Shown here: in pieces, positions 1-10,500 of the stretch
How positions within the stretch are numbered: position 1 is the first letter of the stretch
Layout of the letters: the number at the start of each line of letters is the position of its first letter
Assembly (NCBI GenBank): GCA_940671915.1
Contig: CALNVZ010003433.1
Coordinates: 21,683,137 to 21,747,136 of the forward strand
DNA: 64,000 bases
Reading direction: 5' to 3'
Source of the DNA: Paracentrotus lividus
Lineage: Eukaryota; Echinodermata; Echinoidea; Camarodonta; Echinidae
Translations under genes and position numbers: made by a program
The notes under the pieces: generated by a model
Databases searched by the model: none
What the model saw: only the letters and a program-made list of their open reading frames with translations
Told to the model about the DNA's origin: nothing

Positions 1-734
1 ACACAGACTATATAATCGAAGTCTAAATGACTATATAATAAGGCCTTCCCAAGCAAGCGTATATTACAAGACGAAATACAGCCGGAGCATTTATGTCGCA
101 TTGGGAGCAAAATATGTCAATACTACTCAATTATTCTATTCTTACTTTTGAAACAAACATATAAAATGCTTATGCTCATTATTATAACATACAGTAAATG
201 GATATATGCACTTGTCACATATAGGCCCGACGATTATCAATGTGACATTTGGTCAATATTGGGCTCTTAATATAACCGAGCTGGTGTGAGAAGGACAGAA
301 AGTGTGTGTGTGTGTGTGCGAGAGAGAGAGAGAGAGAGAGAGACGAAGTGAAAGATGAAGAACGAGATAGAGTAAAAAAATAGAAGAAAAGGTATAGGAC
401 ATAATCTAAATTCTCGTCATGCTTACCTTACAAGAGATGCACAATTATCATTTTTTCCCCATGATTCTCCTGATCAACTCCCATATATGCCGAGATAAAT
501 TATATCTTCAATCTATCATCGGGAGAATGATGGAAATAAAATGATAGTAAAATTGAATTGGGTGATATATTCACTACTTTGAGCATAAGTTCTTGTCAGA
601 TTTGGCGATCAGTAGACAACGTCTGTTGCAAACAAACGACTCCTTCGCCTGGCGTGAAAATTTTATAATAAAACAATTTAGATATGGCATAAAAAATTCT
701 CTATGCGATAGGCTTGTGAAAACTAATAGTAATA
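1..734. other. AT-rich non-coding DNA
   Basis: No exon with a recognisable product is visible. The stretch is AT-rich and contains one TG/AG microsatellite (300-342). The short open frame near 593-793 runs into the G-run of the next repeat and shows no family signal. Confidence 0.6.
300..342. repeat. (TG)n(AG)n compound microsatellite
   Basis: About eight TG units pass directly into about twelve AG units. Seen directly in the sequence. Confidence 0.95.
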
Positions 735-866
735 CAGTGGCGGATACAGGATTTCATGATAAGGGGGGGGGCGCTAAAATTTTCGGATTTTAACATGTAC
801 GGTCAATGAGCAGTTTTCAAATTATAGAGGGGTGTCCCTGCGACCCCGCCTGCCGATCCGCCACTG
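735..866. repeat. Fold-back MITE, CAGTGGCGGAT ends
   Basis: The stretch begins CAGTGGCGGATACAGG and ends with the matching inverted arm ...GATCCGCCACTG, enclosing a run of eight or nine G. About 130 bp with no coding capacity, so a small non-autonomous DNA element is the simplest reading. Flanking ATA/GATA may be target-site remains. Confidence 0.8.
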
Positions 867-939
867 GATAATATAAGAGTAATCAATAGAATACACATTT
901 ATGAATATCGTAGGGTCCTACAGTAAGATATAACATATA

Positions 940-1716
940 CTTAAACATTATTTAAACATACTTAAACTACAATATATATTTTAAAAACTATAAGAGAGAT
1001 AATAGAATATAAACATTTACAAATTACAATAAGATTAATAACATACTTAAACGTACTTAAACATACTCGAACTACAATATATATATTTAAAAACTATAAT
1101 ATATAGAAATGTTTAGTCTTTCTAACAATATTTGGTTTTGCATGACATCACATTGTGTTTTTACAAAACGAAGGCGACTAATAAAAGTATTCTCAACATC
1201 ACACTATTAACAATAATAATCTTCATAAATTATGATGCCATAAAGATAGAAAGCGCTGCATGGCGTTGGTCAGCTCCGTTTTTTTCTTCTTTTTTTTTTT
1301 TTTTTGTTGTTGTGAAGTCCATGTCCATCGTTGTATCTGAAATGATATAAGAATAAAACAAGATAACATACTTAAACATACTTCATACTTAAACATACTT
1401 AAACTTACTACAATATACATTTTTTTAAACTGTAATAAATATAGACATGTGTAATAATAATAATCTTTAAAACAAATATTTTTTTGCATGACGTCTTTAA
1501 TATACATTATGTTTATTTACAAAACGAAGGCGACTAATAAAAGATTCTTAACATCACAGTATCTAACAATAAATAATCATGATAATATTTCATAGATATG
1601 AGCATTAAAGATAGAAAGCGCTGCATGGCTTCGACAGCCCCTTTTTTTTTTTTTTTAATGTAGAGTCCATGTCCATCGTTGTATCTGAAATGATACAAGA
1701 ATAAACAACAACAAAT
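940..1716. repeat. Direct tandem repeat, ~330-bp unit
   Basis: Two long copies (about 1040-1360 and 1364-1708) share the blocks ACTTAAACATACTT, AAACGAAGGCGACTAATAA, AGATAGAAAGCGCTGCATGG, a poly-T run and GTCCATGTCCATCGTTGTAT in the same order. A partial third copy of the first block lies at about 940-1020. Copies differ by small indels. No coding signal. Confidence 0.85.
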
Positions 1717-1919
1717 AAAAGATTAAAATTCGAACAACAATGTCATAATTCATTATAATTCCATTTTATTAAATATGAGTTAGGCCTAACATTGTTGACA
1801 TGCATGAATAAAGGCAAACAAAGTTTAAACAAGTTTTGGGGATCCCACATTATTCCAAACTTCGAAACAATCCAACCCCCCCCCCCCTTTTTTTTTTTTT
1901 TTCCGTTTTACATAGCTAG

Positions 1920-2190
1920 GCTAATCGCGCGAGCCACGCCTGATAAGGCCACAACAATGATTTTCAATAAGAGAACTGGCGCGCGGCTAGACGTTGCGTG
2001 TCAAAGGCGCGCGCTCAAAGTATGTGATTGCGCGTAGCTACGCGCATGGCTTAAAATGAACGTAAAAGACGCCGGCAAAAAAGGGTCACGCGCGAATTTG
2101 AACTTGGCATTTTGTGAGTGAAATAGTGGATATTTAGCCATCAAACTACAGCTTTCCTGGATCGTTTTAGAACACCTACATTCGGTAAGT
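1920..2190 (+). promoter_or_regulatory. CpG-rich island; possible promoter / non-coding first exon
   Basis: This segment is much richer in CG dinucleotides (GCGCG, CGCGC repeats) than the AT-rich DNA around it, and ends at a good donor-like site, TTCGGTAAGTAC, at about 2185. GAR1 has its ATG directly behind a splice acceptor, so it needs an upstream untranslated exon. This island and the one at 3850-4092 are the two candidates visible. Which one is used cannot be decided from sequence. Confidence 0.3.
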
Positions 2191-2598
2191 ACTTAGTTTG
2201 AGTGAGTCTGTATCTATTGTAGATGTAAATTTGTATGAATTGTGTGGTTTTAGGAATAAAAAAAAACTTGGCAGCCCTAACCTAATTTTACACTTTCAAT
2301 CCCGTTATAACGTTTAAAATTTGGGAGTCAACGTGCACTTAAATATTTATTTTTAAATCCTAACTAATCTCTGACAATGCTTAACTGAACTAAAAAGGTG
2401 AAATGAGAGCAAAAACTCACCGATTTTCAGCAGTCTTCCGATTTTCTGCCACTCGATTTCGTATGGTCGCTTTGAGAAAAAAATGAAATGGAAATATAGA
2501 GATAGAGTGCCTGCGATCGCGATCACGATTATGCGAGAGTGTGTTATGTAAACATCGCGTAAAATAAGCAAATGTTTAACCTACCTTCCACACTTGAG

Positions 2599-2602
<4 letters not shown>
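2191..2602. other. Non-coding, AT-rich
   Basis: No exon or repeat family recognised. The only notable content is a mixed stretch around 2500-2570. Confidence 0.5.

Positions 2603-2644
<42 letters not shown>
2603..2644. repeat. Poly-A tract (42 A)
   Basis: An uninterrupted run of 42 A. The DNA to its left shows no retrogene features, so it is annotated only as a homopolymer. Confidence 0.95.
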
Positions 2645-2647
<3 letters not shown>

Positions 2648-2754
2648 AGAGATGTTTTTTTCCCGCCCCTCGGCACATCATAAAGGTCATCGTGTATCGG
2701 CCATAGGGGTAGGATTGAGTGCCTAAATCGGGCCTGCCGTCAATCCCCCTTTTT

Positions 2755-3105
2755 TTTCCTTAGACTTTTTTTTGGGGGGGGGGCTGGACGAGATATTTTT
2801 GTCATGGGCCGGAAGGAGCTTAGCCTTTTTTTTTCTTTTTTTTTTCCTTTTTTTTTTTTTCTTTAGGGGTGGAAGGGGGGGGGGGGGGCTGGACAGATAT
2901 TTTGTCATGGGGCCGGAGGAGCTTGTCTTTTTTTTTTTTTTTTCTTTAGGGGTGGAGAGGGGGGGGGGGGGGGACGAGATATTTTTGTCATGGGCCCGCA
3001 GCTTAGCCTTTTTTTTTTTTTTGCTCAGACTTTTTTTTAGGGTGGATGGAGGGATGGGGGTTTGGGTGGACGAGATATTTTGGTAATGGGGCCCGGAGAG
3101 CTTAG
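2755..3105. repeat. Tandem array, ~90-bp units with T-tract and G-tract
   Basis: Four units repeat the order T-tract, G-tract, GGACGAGATATTTTTGTCATGGG, GGAGCTTAGCC (or close variants). T and G tract lengths vary from unit to unit. A peptide rich in F and G that can be read through it is a by-product of the tracts, not a gene. Confidence 0.9.
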
Positions 3106-3344
3106 TCTTGTTTACTTTGTCTTTACTTTTAAATTCCTTATAATCTGTATTTCTTCATGTGTTTGTAAATAAAATTAAACTTGAATTGAAATACATCTAA
3201 CTGTATTTGTCTCTGTTTTATTTATTTATTTTCTTTTTAACAAAGTACATACATCTAAGCCATTCATTGGGAGGGGGAAAATGGGAGCAGGAAATTTAGG
3301 CCTACAATTGCCCTAGTAAATCTTGGATAGAATTTGGACTTATT

Positions 3345-3480
3345 CCCCCCCCCCCCCCCAAAAAAAAAAAAAATAAATAATAAAAAAAATTAAAAAAAAA
3401 AAATAAAATAAATAAATAAAATAAATAATAAATTAAAACAAAACAAAACAAAGCAAAACAAATAAACAAACAAACATGAA
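3345..3480. repeat. C-tract followed by A-rich simple sequence
   Basis: A run of about 15 C is followed by ~110 bp of A-runs with AAAT and AAAC steps. Low-complexity DNA. Confidence 0.9.
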
Positions 3481-3849
3481 AATGAAAAAAACTAAAAGCA
3501 AAAAAAAAAAGATCATTATAACTTTTAGTATTATAATGAGGCGGGGAGGGGGTTCAGCCACCTTTTCTCAGCAAACATGTACAAAACACAAAAGTTACTA
3601 TACCTTCACGATTTTAGCTTTCAGCCCCACCCCCCCCCCCCCCACTTCTGACCAGCCCCTTCACTTTAAAAAATTAGAAATCACCAGGCCTCTCTACCTC
3701 ATATATAGCTTTAAAAAATAAACAAAACTTTATATTATTATTTTATTATTACTAGGCCCTACTATTTTTTATTTAGTTATTTATTTTTTTCATTCTATTC
3801 GGGAGTGAATCAAAAGCTAATTTTCCTAACAACGAATTAAACAAACAAG

Positions 3850-4092
3850 GTAACAACTAACTGTTGCCATTCGACTCGTGACGGAGACATCGTCGAAATG
3901 CAAACCTTCGACAAAAGAGGGCGGCACAATTTATCCCGCCATTGAATTACTTGCTTCTCTTGGTCAGTGGAATCGGTGGCAAAGATGTACGATATAGCGG
4001 TTGAATACTAAAATTTACTACTTTGAGGACATAAGGGAGCAGTGCTCAAGGAAAGGAAATAAGGAGAAGAATATTGGAAACAATTCGGTAAG
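3850..4092 (+). promoter_or_regulatory. Candidate untranslated first exon
   Basis: A moderately GC-rich, non-repeated stretch ends in AACAATTCG followed by GTAAGTGAA, a strong donor match, at about 4088. No long frame is open through it. As with 1920-2190, it could supply the 5' untranslated exon that GAR1 must have. This is inference only. Confidence 0.25.
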
Positions 4093-4536
4093 TGAATTTT
4101 CCATGTTTTATTCATGTCGTTCATTTGCTCAATCTTTTGAGTACGACTGTGTTGATGTTTCGTACGTAGTCCCGTCTATGCTAGTCTCGGTAAGTTCATA
4201 ACGGCTCCACTCCACGCGTGGATGTTCCTTTTACTCTCCCTGATGTTTTTAAGTTTTCTTTTTTTGTTCTTGGATGAAAAATTATTTTTTAAATTCCACT
4301 TTCTGAAAATTTCCCCGCACGTTTTTGGGCGGGAGAGGGACAAAAATTCAGTGATGTTTTAATTTTTTTTTTCATGATTTTGATTTGAAATTTTTCCAAA
4401 ACTTATTCACTGTGTCTTATATTGACATAGACATATACTACTACTAATTTTGGAGCAGAAAGTGATTGCAAAAAGGAGAAAAACCTTAGATAAAACAACA
4501 TTGACAAGGTTGCAAAATTTTCCCCAAAATATGGTA

Positions 4537-5067
4537 CACGGAGAAAAGTTCCTCTATAATTTAGTAATTTATGCATGACGCTCGAATGATCACGAATTAG
4601 CATATGAAATACACTACCATTGTGCCTTCCAATGAACAATAGTCACGATAAAATTTAGATTTGTCATTTATTTTTTTGGTAAGTCCTCATTTCTTTATGC
4701 GTTTTGAAATATTGGGCGTACGTCCGACAGTGGATTCGTTGAAGTTCCTTTTTTATTTTTCTCTTCTTTATTCTAAAAAATGTTGAAAGAGTGGGTCTAC
4801 GCCCAACCGTTTTTGAAGTCGCGTCTTGCAGTTTTTCCTGCAAAATGGTCTCCGTTTCGGTAATGATTGACAGCGCGCACGACAAAGAGGTCTATTATCG
4901 GGAACAGCTGAATCGCGTTGTTCAGTTACGGTCAACGCACTTCAGTCATCGCAACCGGGAGGCGGAGCTCCTCGCGATAGCTACCATTAGCTAATCAGAG
5001 CGCCCAACAATCAAAATGCATTGTTCTCTATTTCTGTAAAAGCGGAATGGTAGACTTTTTTCCGTGT
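4537..5067. repeat. TIR element, copy 1 of a tandem pair
   Basis: It starts CACGGAGAAAAGTT and ends with the inverted counterpart ACTTTTTTCCGTGTG, about 531 bp. The interior has no convincing coding frame. It is followed after only 19 bp by a nearly identical copy. Confidence 0.85.
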
Positions 5068-5086
5068 GGTAGTTTGGTCCATGAGG

Positions 5087-5621
5087 CACGGAGAAAAGTT
5101 CCTCCATAATTTAGTAATTTATGCATGACGCTCGAATGATCACGAATTAGCATATGAAATACACTACCATTGTGCCTTCCAATGAACAATAGTCACGATA
5201 AAATTTAGATTTGTCATTTATTTTTTTGGTAAGTCCTCATTTCTTTATGCGTTTTGAAATATTGGGCGTACGTCCGACAGTGGATTCGTTGAAGTTCCTT
5301 TTTTATTTTTCTCTTCTTTATTCTAAAAAATGTTGAAAGAGTGGGTCTACGCCCAACCGTTTTTGAAGTCGCGTCTTGCAGTTTTTCTTGCAAAATGGTC
5401 TCCGTTTCGGTAATGATTGACAGCGCGCACGACAAAGAGGTCTATTATCGGGAACAGCTAGCTGAATCGCGTTGTTCAATACGGTCAACGCACTTCAGTC
5501 ATCGCAACCGGGAGGCGGAGCTCCTCGCGATAGCTACCATTAGCTAATCAGAGCGCCCAACAATCAAAATGCATTGTTCTCTATTTCTGTAAAAGCGGAA
5601 TGGTAGACTTTTTTCCGTGTG
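5087..5621. repeat. TIR element, copy 2 of a tandem pair
   Basis: Nearly identical to 4537-5067. The visible differences are a few substitutions and small indels (an extra CTAG step after GGGAACAG; a missing T and changed base in the TTGTTCAGTTACGG stretch). Same terminal sequences. The low divergence implies recent duplication. Confidence 0.9.
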
Positions 5622-5673
5622 AGGTCAATACTAAAGTATTGACATCGTATCATGAGTGAGAATGTGATGGCAT

Positions 5674-5902
5674 GGCATAATCGTGATTGAGGAAACCACC
5701 AAAACCATGCACTTTTTGTAGACTGTAGTTTGTACAGCAGCACTTCATTCAGTCACACTCACACGCACTGGTTTCCTCTTTCCACCCCATTCACTTGTGA
5801 AGTTGGGCATAATCGTGATTGAGGAAACCACCATTCACTTTGTACAGCAGCGTTTCATTCAGTCACACGCATTGGTTTCCTCTTTCCACCCCATTCACTT
5901 GT
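5674..5902. repeat. Two direct copies of a ~100-130-bp unit
   Basis: GCATAATCGTGATTGAGG followed by AAACCACC opens both units (5674 and 5807), and both close with GGTTTCCTCTTTCCACC and CATTCACTTGTG. The GAGGAAACC and GGTTTCCTC blocks inside each unit are inverted relative to each other, so each unit is itself a fold-back. Confidence 0.85.
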
Positions 5903-6869
5903 GTACAAGCATTTGAGCGAGTGGTTTCCGAAACGACGATAAGGCCTGAAGACTATAAACTAAGAATTGTTGAGGACTCACGAATCCGAAGCTACTGACC
6001 CTATTTACTGACTGAATTCGGTCAACTTCGTCATGTTCATGCTGTCCGAATGTTAATCCCCAGTAGGCCGACCCTTGCGTAAGCCACTGTCGATTGTGTA
6101 CGAGTCAATAGAGCTCAGGAAAAACGTGCATTCCCCACGATCTCCGACTTTCAGGGCCCTTTAAATTAATATGCTCAACTTGAGTAGTTGGAGCGATAAG
6201 AAAATAGGAAGGAATCTTATAAATATGTCCTCATTTTGTTCCATTTACATGTAGATCTAGGCCTAAATATACCTCATTACCTGTACGAGATATGTTTATC
6301 TTCTGTGCATGATTTCAGGTGAAATTTAGAGTAAAAGTGATCAGGACGGTTAAATTGATGCAGGTCGGAATTCCGCTAGAAGTTCTCCCCCGCACACAAT
6401 GTCGCACAGATACGATGCGAACTGCGGGCATGCAACTGTTCAATACACTTGCACGTGGTAACCGCGCGGCTGTGAGAGGTGACCATGTGGTGACGGCCCG
6501 ACAATTTTTTCCTTTATTTACTCATTACTTAGCTATTTTACAATTTCAACCAAAATCATTTGGCAATTATCTATTTTTAGCTCCACTAATTCTAGTGTAA
6601 ACATGGTTTGATTCTGTGGGACATTATTTTTTTCATTATCACTACAACTCAAGTTTATCTTTATGAATTTATGTCTAGGCTGTTTCTTTTTCATAATAAT
6701 ATTGCAATAAAAATGTGTGGAGAGTCTTAGGCTTAGGCCCAGTACTGTTGACACTTACTGCACTTTCATATTTTCTTGACAGTTCAGCTCATTATCAAGA
6801 AGATTTCATAGTCTGGATGAGACCATGACACAACGAAAGGTCTACGAACTCTTACGTACAGAGGACATT
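5903..6869. other. Unassigned non-coding DNA upstream of GAR1
   Basis: Mixed composition; the 6319-6500 part is more GC-rich and has an open frame behind an acceptor-like TTTCAG, but the peptide resembles nothing I recognise. Probably GAR1 upstream or first-intron sequence with old repeats. Confidence 0.4.
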
Positions 6870-6995
6870 TTGGGCGCTCTGATTGGCTATTGCGTGAAGC
6901 TCCTCACGGTTGCGATGGCTGAAGTGCGTTGAACGTAACTGAAAAAAGGCGTGATTCAGCTGTTTTCCGAAAGAACGCTTTATCGATCATACCCA
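6870..6995 (-). repeat. Diverged inverted remnant of the 4.5-5.6-kb TIR element
   Basis: On the plus strand GGGCGCTCTGATTGGCTA, GGTTGCGATGGCTGAAGTG and GATTCAGCTGTT follow in order. These match the reverse complement of blocks in the tandem pair at 4537-5621. The ends are lost and substitutions are many, so this is an old copy. Confidence 0.75.
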
Positions 6996-7382
6996 ACGTG
7001 GAGACCAAATTTACGATCAAAGCAGAAAAATTTGCTTTAAAAAATAGGGCGTCGCTACTAGTCGAAATAATGCCATCTATTACTACTTCAGAATGACACA
7101 GAAAATGAACTTATCGAATGGTGCATCTCACAGATTTTGAAATAAAAAAAAATGAAAATAAGAACCAACCAAGAGTGACGAGTCTGAATTTTAGCGTGAG
7201 TGTCACAGACTTCCGGAGAAGCCTAACTTATTATATAATGTAAAATATCTCAGAGAATAGATTGTAAGTCACAATCATTTAGATTAAAAAAAAACCTCCC
7301 CTGTTTTACCCTCCATTTGAACTGGGCATTTGAATGTGCCGTTAATTACACATTGACATTTGACATTTGATTTTCTTCCCAG

Positions 7383-7557
7383 ATGTCTTGGAGAGGTGGC
7401 GGTGGTCGAGGAGGTCGTGGAGGAGGAGGTGGCTTCAGGGGCGGTGGACGTGGTGGTGGTGGTGGTGGATTCAGGGGAGGTAGAGGAAGAGGTAGGGGAG
7501 GAGGAGGAGGATATGGAGGTGGTGGGTACAACCAGGGACCACCTGATTATGTTACAG
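7383..7557 (+). CDS. GAR1: GAR1 coding exon 1: N-terminal RGG domain
   Basis: Begins with ATG exactly after TTCTTCCCAG and ends ...GATTATGTTACAG before GTAAGAAT, leaving one base for the next codon. It encodes [11 protein letters not shown] and further RGG/FRGG repeats, then NQGPPDYV, the lead-in to the core. The proline-rich peptide readable on the other strand is its shadow. Confidence 0.93.
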
Positions 7558-10500
7558 GTAAGAATGGGGCTACAGAACTTTGTAATATTACAATAAATAT
7601 GCAGTCTGATCTTGCTTGTCTGGTCATATTGGGACTGTCATCCGTCTGTTTATTATCGATTGAGTAAAAAAAAGCCTGAGCTTTTGATCCTAGCAGAATC
7701 TTCATCAGAGAAAAAATGACAACAGTATGTAAAGAAAAGCATATATGACTTGTAGACAGAAAAAAGCAGAGCTACAAGTAGAGAAGGTAATGAGACACAG
7801 AGGACAAAAAGAACTAAAGGGGTTAAGAGGTGAGGGGAGAGTCGGCCAATCAAAAGACAGAAAGGTACATGTAGGCAAGATCAAACGAAAACCGGGACAA
7901 AAGAGAGATGATCAGCTACCAGCAGCCCTGGGTACTGTAGGTGTGACGATGAAGGGAGAATAAAATGTATATAATTGACATGGCCAGATATGAGAAAAAC
8001 GTTGTGGGACATCATTTTATCTAACTTTATAGGGCCTTTAGGTAATGGATTTATTGGTTGGAGGATCGTAAATGATTAACGATGTCTTTCTTTGTGCAAG
8101 GAGCTGGAATAAAATAGAAAAGCAAATTCTTTTTTTGTGAATTCAATAGAGAATAAATGAGGCACACTGGCCAGAGGACATTGCTGGTTGATAGAGGATC
8201 AGGACACTTTTAAGAACATGCAAACATGTTTTGAGGCCGCTCTTAGCGAAAAATTAATCACATGAAAACAACAGCGGATACAGTATGCTGCATGTGCTAT
8301 GAAGTTGCTTAAATTTATCCTCTTGTACTGTTTGTTTAAAGATGCCCGTGATGTTTTCTGTTTTATTTTTAGAAATTGGCAACTACATGCATCCGTGCCA
8401 GGATGATCTCGTGGTCCATGGAACGAATGAAAAGATCCCGTACTTCAATGCACCCATCTTCCTGGAAAACAAGCAACAGATTGGCAAAGTGGATGAGATA
8501 TTTGGACATCTCACAGATTATGTATCCTTTACAATCAGGGGGGCATTTCATCAAAGGAGTTGTCAGACGTTTTATCCGACAAACTGTTATAAGCTACTGA
8601 AATGCTTGCATCTGATTGGCTGAGAGCAAATTTGTCGGATAAAATATCCGACAAGTCCTTTGATGAAATGCCCCCCAGGAGTTGGAAAAAAATGAACATT
8701 GAGGAAATGTGTAAAAATCATCGGCCTCATGCCAAAAGGGCCTTACCGTTTTTAGAATGTGTACAATATGAATGGGCTTTAAAAATGTTAAGGCCCTTCT
8801 GGCATGAGGCCGACGATATGTGAGTGTTGTGTTTGTACAGTCCACTGCTGTTATTAGGAGATGCTCATGATCAAGCCAACTGACTCGTAATAAAATTGCA
8901 GAGACATGTGTACATGTTTGAAATTGGGACTACAATAATTGCCTTTACAAAATCATATCTTGTTATATTTGTGAGCTGGTAAATAATGAGATTAGATTGT
9001 AATACGGAGTTTTAAGATTGTTATATGATTAGCTCAAGTTAAAAAAAAAAATGGAACAGCTTCGTTTCTTTGGTTTCAATTGGATTCATTAAATGATCCT
9101 GGTGGCATATGACAGAAATAAATAAAACTGAGGGTGTTTTTATGCCTCTGCCCACTGAAGGTGGTGCCAGAGGCATTATGTTTTTGGGTTGTCCGTCCGT
9201 CCGTCCCGTTTGCTCGTTATCGCGATATCTCAAGAACCACTTGAGATATCAACTTCAAACTTAAGTATAGTATGTATCACCATAGGAAGATGATCTGATT
9301 AGATTTTGGAGTATATAGGTCAAGGGTCACAGAGGTCAAATTGTGAAATTTCATCTATTGAGCTCGTTATCGAGATATCTCAAGAACCACTTGAGATATC
9401 TACTTCAAACTTAGGAACATTATGGATCACCATAGGAAGACGATCTGATTAGATTTTGGATTCTGTAGGTCAAAGGTCAAGGGTCACAGTGGTCAAGTTG
9501 TGAAATTCCATGTATTGAGTTAGATATATTGCCATATCAAGACAATCGTATTACATTTTAGAGTATGTTGGTCACAAATTTAGGAGGGACTATGATCTAA
9601 GAATGTTTGGGGTCACAAGATCAAGGTCAAAGATGTCTTTGTTTGAAGGAAAATGAATAGATAAATGTGCTATATATTTCTGATCTAGCAATGGCAGAGG
9701 CATATATTTCGGTCGAGGATTCATCTTGTTCTTTAATTTGATCAAAAGTCTGCCCTGCTCTGGAAAATGTCCTTAATTTCATATTTCAAACAGTTTTTCT
9801 CCATCAAATTATCAGATAACATGTCAGCTTCATCATTCAGTAAAGATCAGAAGGTGAGTCTTTGATTTATTCATAAACAGAACTGCCAACTTATTATTAT
9901 TTTTTTTTTTTTGGCAGTACCTTGTACTTTCTGGTCAAATACAGCAAAATCATGCAAAATTGTTATTCCCAAATTACTTCTTTAGGTAGGTAATATCTCT
10001 TTTCTCACCGAAACTACTGGGGTTCTAAGGAGCAGATCCAGACTTACATGTAGGACACGCAATTGCATATATCAGACCTTGCAAAAACATAAAAGAGCCA
10101 CTATTGTCCCCTGACAATTGGGCCTGCACAATCTTGAAAGAGCTCAATCTCATCCGCATCTGGTTCTTTGTTCTTTTCTCTGCACAGATTGTGTGCCGAT
10201 TACTTCATAACATGTTAAAGCTGGTGTATAGTGTTGGGAGAAGGAAACATTTAATTTGTATTCACAGTTAGATAATATGAAGACTGAATCCTATAAAAGA
10301 AAGTTATATTACCTGAAATCTCGTTTTTAAAAGTGTTTAATCGGTTTTATGCCGATTCCTTTTTTGTTACCAAAACTATACACCAGGTTTAATGTCAATT
10401 TTTCTTATATGTGACCGATACTTCATAACATGTTAATGTAATTTTTCTTTGTTTTTTCCCCCCAGTTTTTTATTGATCCTATGAGCTACTACCACTACAA

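Noticed and set aside
2772-3086. Phe/Gly-rich plus-strand frame
   Set aside because: Created by alternating T and G tracts of the tandem array.
4664-5547. Two repeated small proteins encoded in the 0.53-kb elements
   Set aside because: The frames are duplicated only because the element is; a small indel changes one copy and the old third copy does not keep the frame.
7346-7531. Proline-rich minus-strand frame
   Set aside because: It is the complement of the glycine codons of GAR1 exon 1; the plus strand has the conserved protein and splice sites.
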